Positions 1-9,890 are shown, counted from the stretch's first letter. The stretch is 23,712 nucleotides of DNA from Actinomycetes bacterium (GCA_021811865.1 JAKAQB010000057.1:1-23712), one strand, 5' to 3'. Numbers and translations are program-made. The notes: generated by a model from the letters alone, not told the origin.

Positions 1-1798
1 TTCCGATCTCCGCCCCGATCTCGGCGCCGATCAGCTCGTCGCGCTCGAGGAGGGCGTCGCGCAGGGCGGCGACCAGCGCCGGCCGGGCGGCCAGCAGGTC
101 CCGCACGTCCTGGCGCGCCCGGCCGAGGATACTCTCGACCTGCTCGGCGGCGCCGTCGTCGCCGAGCACCCGCTGCACGAGGCTGCCCCTGGCGGCCTGG
201 ATGGCGGCCGGGATGGCGGCCGGGCCGGACGCATCCAGCGACGTGAGCCCCCGGCCCATCCCCCACGAACCGACCATCCGGGCCGCCATCTCCGTGGCCG
301 CCTTCAGGTCGCCGGCGACGCCGCTGCTCGTCTCGCCGAAGAACAGCTCCTCGGCGACCATCCCGCCGAACGCGATCCGGATCAGGTTCTCCGCCTCCGA
401 CTGGGTGGTCGTCCAGCGTTCCTCGCTGTCGGAGTGGGAGAGCAGCCCGAGGGAGCTGCGGCGCTTCACGATGGAGAGGACCTCGAGGGTCCGTTGGGGC
501 GTGAGGAGCCAGGCGACGGTGGCGTGACCGGCCTCGTGGGTCGCCACCATGGCTCGCTCGCGCTCGGAGAGGGCGGCCGGCTGCGGCAAGCCGAGCTCGG
601 TTGTCATCTTTGCCCGCTGCAGGTCCTCCCATCCGAGGGCGTTCCCGCCGCGGCGCAGGGCCCACACGAGGGCCTCGTCGAGCAGCCGCTCGAGCATCAC
701 GGGCGAGTACCCGAACGTGACCGCCGCCAGCGCCTCCCGCCGCCCCGGGTCATCCAGGTCCGCTTCGTGGGCCTTGCGGTCGAGGTAGAAGTCGATGATC
801 TCCCGCCGGCCGGCGCGGCTCGGCAGGTCGACCGTGATCGTGCGGTCGAAGCGGCCGGGACGCAGCAGGGCGGGGTCGAGGTCGCCGGCCCGGTTGGTGG
901 CGCCGATCACGAGCACGTTGGCCGGCTCGACGCGCCGCTTGCGGAGCCGGTGGCTGGCGGGGAGCCAGCGGTTGGCGGCGTCGACGAGCGCCCCGCTCAG
1001 GCGGCCCGACGCCGGGGGCTGGTCGAAGGACTGCAGCTGCACGAGCAGCTCGTTGACCACCCCGGCGACACCTTCGCGGTTGCCCCCGCCCATCCCGGTG
1101 CGGGTCGCCCCGATGGCGTCGATCTCCTCGATGAAACCGATGGCGCCCCCCTCGCGGCGGGCCTGGGCCCGGAGCGCCCGGAAGTAGGCGCGGATCTTGC
1201 GGTTGGTCTGGCCGTAGTACATCGACTGGAACGCCGAGGAGGACACGAAGAGGAACGGCACCCCCGCCTCGGCGGCGAGAGCCTTGGCGATGTAGGTCTT
1301 GCCTGTCCCCGGCGGTCCCTCGAAGAGGATGCCGCGGCGGGGGCTGCCCCCCATGCGGTCGTGGAAGGTCCTGTAGTTGAGGAACAGGTTGAGGGTCTTC
1401 ACGACCTCTTCGAGCACTGTGCCCGCCCCGACGACGTCGGAAAGGGTCACGTCGAGCTCCTCGGGCCGGTAGAGCACGTGGGGTGACCTGGCTGCCACGA
1501 CGACCGGCACGACGAGCACCGCCCCGAGGAGGCCGACGAGGATCACCGACGGCAGGTACACGCCCCACCCCGACGGGACGTGGAAGGGCAGGTGGACGGC
1601 CAGCACCCCCCGAGCTGCTGCGGCCCGGCCGGCGGCGACGTCCACGGCGGCGAGAACAGCGCGCGCCGCCAGCGGCACGAGGACAACGAACAAGGCGACG
1701 GCGAGGCGGCGCAGGCGGCGCTGGCGGGACCGCTCGCGGGCCTCGGTCACGTCGCTCCGGCGTGCCACGTCGTTGCACGCCAAGCTGGCGAGGTCCAC
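1..1798 (-). CDS. FtsH-like AAA+ zinc metalloprotease (C-terminus cut by window edge)
   Basis: Membrane-anchored ATP-dependent protease of the FtsH family, which extracts and degrades membrane and regulatory proteins. The frame is open from a GTG at 1798 (good AGGGAGGA ribosome site just upstream) to the window edge, about 599 codons. Two hydrophobic segments lie at residues 33-51 and 83-103, with a short loop between them. The AAA domain has Walker A GPPGTGKT at 161-168, a Walker B-like GFIEEID where FtsH normally has FIDEID, and the second-region-of-homology motif LRPGRFDR. The protease domain has HEAGH at 421-425 and a third metal ligand in GVAGDLKAAT (Asp about 497). An extra stretch of about 30 residues (SGRLSGALVDAANRW and following) sits before VLVIGATNR, where typical FtsH has a tight turn. 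The extension and the Walker B change make it a divergent paralogue rather than clearly the housekeeping FtsH. The missing end is short, judging by family length. Confidence 0.9.
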   Translation of the reverse strand, partial: MDLASLACNDVARRSDVTEARERSRQRRLRRLAVALFVVLVPLAARAVLAAVDVAAGRAAAARGVLAVHLPFHVPSGWGVYLPSVILVGLLGAVLVVPVVVAARSPHVLYRPEELDVTLSDVVGAGTVLEEVVKTLNLFLNYRTFHDRMGGSPRRGILFEGPPGTGKTYIAKALAAEAGVPFLFVSSSAFQSMYYGQTNRKIRAYFRALRAQARREGGAIGFIEEIDAIGATRTGMGGGNREGVAGVVNELLVQLQSFDQPPASGRLSGALVDAANRWLPASHRLRKRRVEPANVLVIGATNRAGDLDPALLRPGRFDRTITVDLPSRAGRREIIDFYLDRKAHEADLDDPGRREALAAVTFGYSPVMLERLLDEALVWALRRGGNALGWEDLQRAKMTTELGLPQPAALSERERAMVATHEAGHATVAWLLTPQRTLEVLSIVKRRSSLGLLSHSDSEERWTTTQSEAENLIRIAFGGMVAEELFFGETSSGVAGDLKAATEMAARMVGSWGMGRGLTSLDASGPAAIPAAIQAARGSLVQRVLGDDGAAEQVESILGRARQDVRDLLAARPALVAALRDALLERDELIGAEIGAEIG

Positions 1799-2144
1799 GC
1801 TGCTCTCCTCCCTCTGGTCCCTGCCGGCAGCTCCGGCGGGCGTGACGCGGCCCTGCTAGCGCACGTTGGACCCACGCCTACCCCCGCGGCCCTGCCGCGC
1901 CGAGGTCTTCTACCTATATTTCTCTGATTTCCGTTGAACGTTGCATTGCAGTGCCAACACGAGCCCTCCCACGGGCTCGGCTCGCCGAAAGTGCGGCTGC
2001 TCGCCGCCGGACCCGGCGCTGCCATCGGCCGGGTCGGGCTACGGGGTCCCCGCCCTCCCCGACGCCCACCGTCCACTCGGGAGCGGGCGGCGGCTGCGCA
2101 TCGGGGTACCGTAGCGGTCGGCCGGCCTGCGATCATCGGCGGCA
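1799..2144. other. Divergent intergenic region between the ftsH-like gene and a methyltransferase
   Basis: This 346-base spacer separates two divergent genes and must hold promoters for both. An AT-rich island at 1911-1945 contains a TATAGG hexamer on the minus strand (1913-1918), a possible -10 for the protease gene, but I find no well-spaced -35. A hairpin with arms CGAGCCC (1960-1966) and GGGCTCG (1973-1979) and a 6-base loop lies farther upstream. No convincing gene is seen here. Confidence 0.4.
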
Positions 2145-2810
2145 GTGATCGATATCGACCTGCGCAACGACGTGTACCGCCGCCCCCTCGCCACCGCCCT
2201 CGACCGCCTTGGACTGCGCAGCGGGTGGCGCTGCGTCGACGTGGGCGCCGGCGGCGGCGACGTCAGCGTGGCGCTGGCGCGCCTCGTCGGCAGGGACGGG
2301 CGGGTCTTCGCCGTCGACTCGGACCCGGCCCGCAGGGACGAGGTGGCGCGGGCGGCCGCCAGGTCGGGATCGGCTCAGGTCGTCGCCCTCACCCAGGCCG
2401 GTGAGGACCTCACCCTGCCCGAGGCGGTCGATCTCGCCTACTGCCGGTTCCTGCTGCTGCACGTCCGCCGGCCGCTCGACGTGCTCGCCCGCATGCGCGA
2501 CGCCGTCCGCCCGGGCGGCTGGGTGGTCGCCCAGGAGCCCGTGACCTCCGCCGGGCGGATAGGCGGCGAGCCGCTGTCGATGCCCGGTGCCCGCCACCCC
2601 GACGTCGGTGCGCTGCTGCCGGCGCTGGCGCGCGACGCCGGCCTGTCGCTCGTTGACGCCTGGGCGGAGGCCCCCGCCTGGGCCGGTCCCGGGCCGGTCG
2701 CCGGGTACCTGGAGGCGCTGACCGACGTGGACCCGGGTGACGAGCCGGTCGTCCTGCCCCCGCTCGTCACCGTTGTCGCCCGCCGTCCTGGCGGGGCGGG
2801 CGACGCGTGA
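2145..2810 (+). CDS. Class I SAM-dependent methyltransferase
   Basis: Small soluble methyltransferase of 221 residues; the substrate cannot be told. The Rossmann motif I VDVGAGGGDVSVALA is at residues 31-45, an acidic ribose-binding end of strand 2 appears in VFAVDSD, a motif near LAYCRFLLLHV takes the motif IV position, and RPGGWVVAQEP is the usual post-motif loop and strand 5. The start is a GTG giving MIDIDLRND; there is no strong Shine-Dalgarno. The gene is divergent from the protease gene, and its last 44 bases overlap the end of the convergent lyase gene. Ubiquinone/menaquinone-type (UbiE-like) or small-molecule methylation are both possible. Confidence 0.8.
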   Translation: MIDIDLRNDVYRRPLATALDRLGLRSGWRCVDVGAGGGDVSVALARLVGRDGRVFAVDSDPARRDEVARAAARSGSAQVVALTQAGEDLTLPEAVDLAYCRFLLLHVRRPLDVLARMRDAVRPGGWVVAQEPVTSAGRIGGEPLSMPGARHPDVGALLPALARDAGLSLVDAWAEAPAWAGPGPVAGYLEALTDVDPGDEPVVLPPLVTVVARRPGGAGDA

Positions 2811-3729
2811 GCCCGGCTCGCTCCCCCCGGGCGATGAGCACGGCGGCGACCTTCCGGGACGCCTCGTCGATCATCTCGTCGCCGAGCATCACCGCTCCCC
2901 GGCGCTCGCCCTCGGTAGCGGAGCGGTAGCGGTCGAGGACGTCCCACGCCCGGTCGAACTGCTCCTGGCTCGGCGAGAACACCTCGTTCAGGATCGGGAT
3001 CTGGTCGGGGTGGAGGCTCCACTTGCCGTCGTAGCCGAGCAGGTGCACCCGGGTGGCGTAGTCCCTGAGCCCGTCGGGGTCGCGGACCTTCACGTACGGC
3101 CCGTCGATCACCTGCACGCCGGCCGCCCGGCCGGCCATGAGGATCTTGACCAGGACGTAGTGGAAGTAGTCACCCGGGTAATCGGGGATCTGCAGCCCGC
3201 CGGCGAGGGTCGGCATGCCCATGGACGCGGACATGTCCACGGGCCCGAGCACGAGCGCCTCGAGGCGCGGCGATGCCGCCGCGATCGCCTCGGCCTCGAC
3301 GAGGCCCTGCGCCGTCTCGATCTGGGCCTCGATCCCGAGGTGGCCGACGTCGAGGCCGGCGGAGCGCTCGACCTGGGTGAGCAGCAGGTCGAGCGCGACG
3401 ACCTCGGCCGCCCGCTGGACCTTGGGGAGCATCACGGTGTCGAGGCGGCCACCGGCCGCGCCGACCGCTTCCAGCACGTCCCACACCGTCCAGGGGCTGT
3501 CCCAGGCGTTGACCCGGATGCACACGATGGCGTCGCCCCACTCCGAGTCGCGCACCGCCGCGGCCACCCGGGGCCTCGCCGCCGCCTTCTCGCCGGGGGC
3601 GACGGCGTCCTCGAGGTCGAGGAAGACCTCGTCGGCGGGAAGCCCGGGCGCCTTGGCGAGGAACCGCTCGCTCGAGCCGGGAACGGCGTGGCAGGAGCGG
3701 CGGGGCGACCGGCGGGAGCGTCGGGACAC
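2767..3729 (-). CDS. HpcH/HpaI-family CoA-ester lyase (CitE / malyl-CoA lyase-like)
   Basis: TIM-barrel aldolase of the citrate-lyase beta/malyl-CoA lyase group, which cleaves or forms acyl-CoA esters with Mg2+. The 320-residue product has HAVPGSSERFLAKA at 15-28, the diagnostic LDLEDAVAPGEK (37-48), metal ligands Glu138 (IEAQIETAQG) and Asp165 (LGPVDMSAS), and a C-terminal GYDGKWSLHPDQIPILNEVF lid that is characteristic of CitE-like enzymes in bacteria lacking citrate lyase. The GTG start at 3729 follows the stop of the upstream gene by 11 bases, so it is probably the last gene of a three-gene operon. Which of malyl-CoA, beta-methylmalyl-CoA, citramalyl-CoA or another ester is the substrate cannot be read from sequence. 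Its 3' end overlaps the convergent methyltransferase gene. Confidence 0.88.
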   Translation of the reverse strand: MSRRSRRSPRRSCHAVPGSSERFLAKAPGLPADEVFLDLEDAVAPGEKAAARPRVAAAVRDSEWGDAIVCIRVNAWDSPWTVWDVLEAVGAAGGRLDTVMLPKVQRAAEVVALDLLLTQVERSAGLDVGHLGIEAQIETAQGLVEAEAIAAASPRLEALVLGPVDMSASMGMPTLAGGLQIPDYPGDYFHYVLVKILMAGRAAGVQVIDGPYVKVRDPDGLRDYATRVHLLGYDGKWSLHPDQIPILNEVFSPSQEQFDRAWDVLDRYRSATEGERRGAVMLGDEMIDEASRKVAAVLIARGERAGLTRRPPRQDGGRQR

Positions 3730-3740
3730 GGCCGGGTCCC

Positions 3741-4541
3741 TCAGGCCGGCCCGGCGGCGCGCAGCAGCTCGGGGGCGACCGGGCAGGTGGCGGTGGACAG
3801 GGCCTCGGCCGGTTCGGCGGCGCCGGCAGGGCCGACGGCGGTGCAGAGCAGCTCGGCGGGGACGAGCTCGGCGTCGCGGTCCCACGGCTCGAGCCCCCCG
3901 CCGTCGAAGCGGGCCAGGGCCGCCTGCCACAGCGCCTCGGGGAGCACCCGTCCGACGGGGAGGACCCCCCAGACGGGGATGGCCGACCGGGCGGCGACGG
4001 CGGCGGCGGCGTGCGAGCCCGGAGCGGCGAGGACGCCGCTCGGGCCGGCGACCAGTGCCTCGACGAGGACGAGGCTGCTGAGGGCGGCGGCCGCTCCAAG
4101 GCCGCGGTCGGGGACGAGGGTGGCATCGCCGTCTCCGGCCAGGCGGCGGGCCAGCGCCCCCCCGTCGCCGCCGCTGTCGGCGACGAGCACCTCCAGGTCC
4201 CCGCGGCGGCGCAGGGCGTCGGCGGCGGTGCCGGCCCAGCCGACGACCAGCACGGTGGCCTCTTCCGGCAGGAGGTCCGCCAACCGGCGGGCCGTCGGGT
4301 CGTTGGCGAGGGCGGCGGCCGCCTCGCGCGCTTCTTGGCACGGCTCGGCCGACGCCAGCATCCGCGCCGACAGCCACCACAGCGGACCGTTGGCCGGGTG
4401 GTGCTCGACCAGGCGCCGGCAGGCGGGGACCAGGCCGGCGCCGGCGACCTCGGCGAGCGACGAGGCGACCTCCCGGGCGAGCATCGCGGGGTCGGCGCCC
4501 TCGACGCGGGCCACGTGGCGGAGCCGTTCGATCGGGTGCAT
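3741..4541 (-). CDS. IF2B/MtnA-fold protein (eIF2B alpha/beta/delta-like)
   Basis: A 266-residue protein. The N-terminal half (1-90) is helical, with HPIERLRHVARVEGADPAML reminiscent of the helical cap of eIF2B-type proteins. The C-terminal half looks like a Rossmann domain: VLVVGWAGTAADALRR at 97-112, then SSLVLVEALVAGPSGVLAAP with GSHAAAAVAA (about 155-184), matching the family pattern in which an aspartate/glutamate-containing strand is followed by a glycine-rich turn and AAK-like helix. Known members are methylthioribose-1-phosphate isomerase, ribose-1,5-bisphosphate isomerase and eIF2B subunits. The catalytic Cys/Asp pair of the isomerases is not obvious, so the activity is unknown. The ATG at 4541 overlaps the stop of the upstream gene (TGATG), a sign of translational coupling. 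Confidence 0.55.
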   Translation of the reverse strand: MHPIERLRHVARVEGADPAMLAREVASSLAEVAGAGLVPACRRLVEHHPANGPLWWLSARMLASAEPCQEAREAAAALANDPTARRLADLLPEEATVLVVGWAGTAADALRRRGDLEVLVADSGGDGGALARRLAGDGDATLVPDRGLGAAAALSSLVLVEALVAGPSGVLAAPGSHAAAAVAARSAIPVWGVLPVGRVLPEALWQAALARFDGGGLEPWDRDAELVPAELLCTAVGPAGAAEPAEALSTATCPVAPELLRAAGPA

Positions 4542-5026
4542 CACGCGCCGGGCCGGAAGACCATGAGCACGAGCACGGCCACGACGACGATGTTGAACAC
4601 ACCCCACCCGCCGGCGATGCGGCGCTCGAGCTGCTCGATGCGCCGCAGCTCGGGGGCGATGCCGGCGACGGGACCGCGGGTGTCGGCGACCTGGCGGGCC
4701 AGGGCGGCGTACTGCCGCTGCGCCCGGCGGATCACGCCGTGCAGCACCCCGATCGCCACGAAGTACAGCGCCATCGAGACCCACACCCAGGTCTCGCCGA
4801 AGCCGAAGTGGTGGCTGGACCCCACCGCCGCCACCCCGAACACGAACGCCCCGTACACCAGCAGCTCCGCCAGCACCCCGACCTGGAGGGTGACCTCGAG
4901 CGTCCCGAGGGCCGCCCCGCCGCGCCGCCCCACCACGAGGGTGAGCCCGCTGTAGGCGAGATACCCAAACCCACCGACAACACAGAAGAGGTGCAGTGTG
5001 AGAAGGACGTCGAAGCCGGTACCCAC
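4541..5026 (-). CDS. Integral membrane protein, DUF2269-like
   Basis: About 161 residues with four predicted membrane segments: LLTLHLFCVVGGFGYLAYSG near the N-terminus, VGVLAELLVYGAFVFGVAAV, WVWVSMALYFVAIGVLHGVI, and WGVFNIVVVAVLVLMVF at the end. A charged cytoplasmic stretch (RRAQRQYAALARQ to ELRRIEQLERR) lies before the last helix. The pattern resembles DUF2269 proteins, whose function is not known. The GTG at 5026 is the best in-frame start before the first helix, although no strong ribosome site precedes it. It is the first gene of the coupled trio and ends TGATG into the IF2B-like gene. Confidence 0.65.
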   Translation of the reverse strand: MGTGFDVLLTLHLFCVVGGFGYLAYSGLTLVVGRRGGAALGTLEVTLQVGVLAELLVYGAFVFGVAAVGSSHHFGFGETWVWVSMALYFVAIGVLHGVIRRAQRQYAALARQVADTRGPVAGIAPELRRIEQLERRIAGGWGVFNIVVVAVLVLMVFRPGA

Positions 5027-5294
5027 CGGATCGAAGGTATCGGAGGTACGGTCCTGGCCACGAGCAACGCCATCAACGTCGGCTTCTCGTCGTGCGCCGC
5101 TACGCTGCCCCCTCCCGCCGGGAGAGCCCCACCTCGACGGGCTCGCCGCCGGCCTGTCCCGGCCGGAGGTGAGCACGACGTGGTCGGCGAGCAGCGACGC
5201 CCCGCCGTCGAGGAGGACCCGCTCCCGGCCGCCTGGCGCGACCACGACGTCGGCGGCCGCCTCGCTTCTGCCGGCGCCGGTAGCCTGCGGCGCC

Positions 5295-5967
5295 GTGTTC
5301 GAAGCGGTGCTCCTCGACGTGGGCGGCGTGCTGCTCATGCCCGACCACGGGATCGTCGGGACGGTCGCGTCCGCCTTCGGTGGCACCCCCTCGTCCCCGG
5401 CCCTGGAGCGGGGCCACTACGAGGGCGTCGCCGCCGGCGACCTCGCCGGCGGCTTCGACTGGGCGGCTTACCGGCGCACGCTGCTGGCGTCCGGCGGTGT
5501 CCCCGCCGGCCGGGTGGAGGCGGCCCAGGAGGCGCTGGCGCGCGAGCTCGCCGGCCCGGCTCGGACGGTGTGGAGGCACCCTCTCACCGGGGCGGCGGAA
5601 GGTCTGCGCCGGCTGGCAGCGAGAGGACTGAGGATCGGGGTCGTGTCCAACTCCGACGGGACGGTCGGGGAGGCGCTCGCCGCCAGCGGGCTCCTGCCCG
5701 CCGGCGGGGTGATCCTCGACTCGGCCGTCGTGGGGATCGCCAAGCCCGACCCGGCCATCTTCCGGCTCGCCCTCGAAGCGCTCGGCGTGGCCGCTGCCGC
5801 CGCCGTACATGTCGGCGACGTCCCGAGCGTGGACGTGGTCGGCGCCCGGGGGGTGGGCGTGTGCCCGTTGCACCTCGACCCGATCGGCTGGTGCGCCGAT
5901 GGCTCCCACCCCCACGTGCGCAGCCTGGTCGACGCCGCCAAGGTCGTCGCTCGAAGCGGCCCCCTCG

Positions 5968-5975
<8 letters not shown>
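5295..5975 (+). CDS. HAD-superfamily hydrolase (phosphatase-like)
   Basis: A 226-residue haloacid-dehalogenase-fold hydrolase. Motif I is LLDVGGVL with the nucleophile Asp8; the second aspartate of the classical DxD is Gly here, as in several known HAD branches (REG-2-like, YihX-like). Motif II is GVVSNSDGT, motif III is the lysine in [10 protein letters not shown], and motif IV is [14 protein letters not shown] helical cap lies between motifs I and II, making it a C1-cap type. The GTG start at 5295 places motif I at the extreme N-terminus, as expected. The last 8 bases overlap the end of the convergent fumarase gene. The substrate is unknown; a small phosphorylated metabolite is the family norm. 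Confidence 0.85.
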
Positions 5976-7350
<1,375 letters not shown>

Positions 7351-7418
7351 GCCCGGACGGTACCCCGGCGCCAGCACCTGCCGGCGAATACCCCTGTTGC
7401 TGATGTTGCTCGTGTGGC

Positions 7419-7446
7419 TAAAGTTTCGGCGGGGGAATGCCGATGC
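7419..7446 (+). promoter_or_regulatory. Sigma28/FliA/WhiG-like promoter upstream of the NlpC/P60 gene
   Basis: TAAAGTTT at 7419-7426 and GCCGATGC at 7439-7446 are separated by 12 bases. The known FliA/SigD/WhiG consensus is TAAAGTTT, 11 bases, GCCGATAA (14-16 bases when counted from TAAA). The match is 8/8 in the -35 box and 6/8 in the -10 box, and it sits 31 bases before the GTG of the hydrolase gene. The spacing is one base longer than the E. coli optimum. The functional claim is inference. Confidence 0.5.
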
Positions 7447-7476
7447 TCCCGTCGTTCCCTGGGAGGAGGTGGCCCT

Positions 7477-8895
7477 GTGAGGTCCCCGGCCACACCGAAA
7501 CCCACTGCCCTCGGCCCCCCGGGACCGAGCAGGGCCGGCGTGGCGAACGCGGCGTGCCGGCGGCTGGCGCAGCGTGCTACGGGCGGGCGAGGCGGCCGGC
7601 AGGCTGCGGGCGGCTGGGGCAGGCGGCGGGGTGCGGTGGCGCTGGCGGCCGGGGCAGTGGCGGCCGGGCTGATGACCGCCGGCATGCCGCTGCCCGCCGG
7701 GGCGACGGCTCCCCCGTACAGAGTGACGCTCCAGGCGGAGGCAGTCCGGCTGAGCGCCGCCATCCAGGTCCAGGGCCAGCGACTCGGACGGCTGGCCGAA
7801 CGCTTCGACGCCGCCGTCCTGCGGGAGCACGCCGTCGTCGCCGAGCTCGTCCGGGACCGGCGGCAGGCAGCGGCCACGGCCGCTTCGTTCGCCGCCGTCC
7901 GCCGGGACCTGCGCGAAGTGGCCGTAGCCTCCTACGTCGACGGGTCTGTTCCCGCTCCTGCGCCGGCGCGTCTGGGCCAGGCAGGCCAGGACCCGAGCCT
8001 CACGGCTTCTTACGTGGCGATCATCTCCGCCGAGCAGCGCCACCAGATGCAGGCGTACGCCACGCTCGGGCGGGCCCTGCGGGCCGACACCGCCCGGCTC
8101 GTGGTGGCCCGGCGTGCCGACCAGGCGGCGATGACCTCCCTGACGGTTTCAGCCGGACGGGCCCGCTCCGCCCAGGCGGCTGACGGGGCTCTCCTGGCCA
8201 GGGTGAAGGGGCGCCTCGCCGTGCTCGTGGCCGCCGACGTGGCGGCAGCCGAGCGGGCCCGTGCCACCAAGGTGCGCGCCGTTCTGGCCGCCGAGGGCCA
8301 GGCGTTGCCGGGTTCCCCGACCGCAGCGGCGGCGCCGGCAGGCGCCCCTTCGGCAGCCGGACCGGTCTCAACGACGGCGCCGGTCTCGGCTGCGGCGCCC
8401 GCACCGTCGCCCACGACCGTGCCCGGGCCGCCCACTGCCACGCCGACCACCGACCCTGCAACGACGACCACCCTCCCATCCCCGCCCACGGCCGTGACGA
8501 CTGCCCCGGCCGGCACTCCGCCGCCGCAGGCGCCCGGGGCCTCCGCCGCCATCGCCTATGCCCGGGCGCAGCTCGGCAAGCCCTACCAGTGGGGTGGTGC
8601 GGGACCGTCCAGTTTCGACTGTTCGGGGCTCGTGATGATGGCATGGCTCCAGGCGGGGATCTCCTTCCCGCACCTAGCCCAGGACCAGTACGACCTCACC
8701 AGCCGCGAGCCTCTGGCGGACCTCGTGCCCGGCGACCTCGTCTTCTTCGGCACGCCGACCAACGTGTACCACGTCGGCCTCTACATCGGAGGTGGCCAGA
8801 TGATCGACGCCCCGGAGACGGGTCAGAACGTGCAGGTGGACTCCATCTACTGGCCCGGTCTGCTGGGTGCCGGCCGGGTGACCTCGAGCTCCTAA
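7477..8895 (+). CDS. Secreted NlpC/P60 peptidoglycan hydrolase
   Basis: Cell-wall endopeptidase of 472 residues, expected to cut within the stem peptide outside the membrane. A long basic N-region (to about residue 50) leads into a hydrophobic signal segment ([18 protein letters not shown]) and an ATAPPY cleavage-type site. Residues about 85-275 form an alanine-rich coiled coil with many Arg/Gln heptads, followed by a Pro/Thr/Ala linker (about 285-350). The NlpC/P60 domain starts near 358: [17 protein letters not shown], catalytic Cys382 in FDCSGLV, catalytic His432 in VYHVGLY, and a DAPETG third-residue region. The layout is like RipA/RipC-type actinobacterial hydrolases, whose coiled coil restrains or positions the enzyme. 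A strong GGGAGGAGG site (7461-7469) sets the GTG start at 7477. A sigma28-like promoter lies just upstream. Confidence 0.92.
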   Translation: MRSPATPKPTALGPPGPSRAGVANAACRRLAQRATGGRGGRQAAGGWGRRRGAVALAAGAVAAGLMTAGMPLPAGATAPPYRVTLQAEAVRLSAAIQVQGQRLGRLAERFDAAVLREHAVVAELVRDRRQAAATAASFAAVRRDLREVAVASYVDGSVPAPAPARLGQAGQDPSLTASYVAIISAEQRHQMQAYATLGRALRADTARLVVARRADQAAMTSLTVSAGRARSAQAADGALLARVKGRLAVLVAADVAAAERARATKVRAVLAAEGQALPGSPTAAAAPAGAPSAAGPVSTTAPVSAAAPAPSPTTVPGPPTATPTTDPATTTTLPSPPTAVTTAPAGTPPPQAPGASAAIAYARAQLGKPYQWGGAGPSSFDCSGLVMMAWLQAGISFPHLAQDQYDLTSREPLADLVPGDLVFFGTPTNVYHVGLYIGGGQMIDAPETGQNVQVDSIYWPGLLGAGRVTSSS

Positions 8896-8906
8896 GCTCC
8901 CGCCCC

Positions 8907-9854
8907 ATGCGGGCTGCCACGATCGTCGACCGTCGCGTCGAGGTGCGGGAGCACCCCGACCCCCAACCCGGCCACGGCCAGATCCGGGTGCGGGTGCGCG
9001 CCGCCGGGCTCAACGCCGCCGACTTGATGCAGGTGGAGGGCCACTATCCCGCTCCACCCGGCTGGCCCCCCGACATCCTCGGCATGGAGCTCGCCGGCGA
9101 GGTCGACGCCGTCGGACCGGCGGCGACGCGATTCGCCGTCGGCGACCGCGTCATGGCCGTCGTCGGTGGCGGCGGCCAGGCGGAGCTCGTCGTTCTGCAC
9201 GAGCGCGAAGCGATGCCCGTGCCCGACCGGGTCCCCTGGGAGGAGGCGGGCGGCCTGCCCGAGGTTTTCACCACCGCCCACGACGCCCTGTTCACCCAGG
9301 CGGGCCTCTCCCCCGGCGAGCACCTTCTCGTCAACGGCGCCGCCGGCGGCGTCGGCACCGCCGCTGTCCAGCTGGGCGTCACGGCGGGGGCACGGGTGAC
9401 CGCCAGCGTCCGCTCTGTCGAGCGCCGGCCCGACGTGGTGGCACTCGGTGGCGACGTCGAAGTGATCGATCCGGCCGACGCCGGCGACCACGGCCCCTAC
9501 AACGTCGTCCTCGAGCTCGTCGGTGCCCCCAACCTGCCCACCGACCTCGCCGCCCTCGCCACCGGCGGCCGCATCAGCGTGATCGGGACCGGCGGCGGCA
9601 GCCGGGCGGAGGTGAACCTGGGCCTGCTCATGCGGGCTCGGGGCCGCATCCACGGCTCGACGCTGCGTGCCCGCCCATTGGAGGCCAAGGCGGCGGCCGC
9701 CCGGGCGATGGAAGCGCACGTACTGCCCCTCTTCGCCGCTGGCCGCCTGCGCGTCCCGGTATGTGCCGTCGTGCCGCTCGACGACGCTGCCGCGGCGTAC
9801 GAGCGGTTCGCTGCTGGCTCGAAGTTCGGCAAGGTCGTGCTGGTCGCCGGCTAG
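8907..9854 (+). CDS. Zinc-independent MDR oxidoreductase (quinone oxidoreductase-like)
   Basis: A 315-residue NAD(P)H-dependent medium-chain dehydrogenase/reductase. The GroES-like N-terminal domain reads RVRAAGLNAADLMQ (29-42) and GMELAGEVDAVG (59-70). The nucleotide-binding domain has NGAAGGVGTAAVQLG (143-157), the typical quinone oxidoreductase variant. The cysteines and histidines that bind zinc in alcohol dehydrogenases are absent, which fits the quinone/enoyl reductase branch. The C-terminus ends with the family phrase AYERFAAGSKFGKVVL. The ATG lies 11 bases after the stop of the hydrolase gene, so the two may be co-transcribed. Substrate unknown; quinone or enoyl reduction are equally possible. 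Confidence 0.87.
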   Translation: MRAATIVDRRVEVREHPDPQPGHGQIRVRVRAAGLNAADLMQVEGHYPAPPGWPPDILGMELAGEVDAVGPAATRFAVGDRVMAVVGGGGQAELVVLHEREAMPVPDRVPWEEAGGLPEVFTTAHDALFTQAGLSPGEHLLVNGAAGGVGTAAVQLGVTAGARVTASVRSVERRPDVVALGGDVEVIDPADAGDHGPYNVVLELVGAPNLPTDLAALATGGRISVIGTGGGSRAEVNLGLLMRARGRIHGSTLRARPLEAKAAAARAMEAHVLPLFAAGRLRVPVCAVVPLDDAAAAYERFAAGSKFGKVVLVAG

Positions 9855-9890
9855 CCCTCGGCCAGCCCGGCGGCGCGCGCACCCGACTCC

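Noticed and set aside
434..1486. Long plus-strand ORF of 350 codons opposite the protease gene
   Set aside because: It is antisense to a clear FtsH-like protein with Walker and HEAGH motifs; its own translation is low-complexity Gly/Arg/Val/Glu with no family.
2737..4566. Plus-strand ORF of 609 codons across the lyase and IF2B-like genes
   Set aside because: It is a high-GC shadow, with the composition expected from reading the complement of GC3-rich codons; the minus-strand genes show real motifs.
4998..5294. N-terminal extension of the HAD gene to an upstream ATG at 4998
   Set aside because: HAD motif I normally lies at the extreme N-terminus, and the extension is arginine/serine-rich, so the GTG at 5295 was preferred.
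7351..7476. c-di-AMP (ydaO-type) riboswitch before the NlpC/P60 gene
   Set aside because: Such riboswitches often precede these genes, but the spacer is only about 126 bases and shows none of the conserved blocks; a sigma28-like promoter is seen instead.
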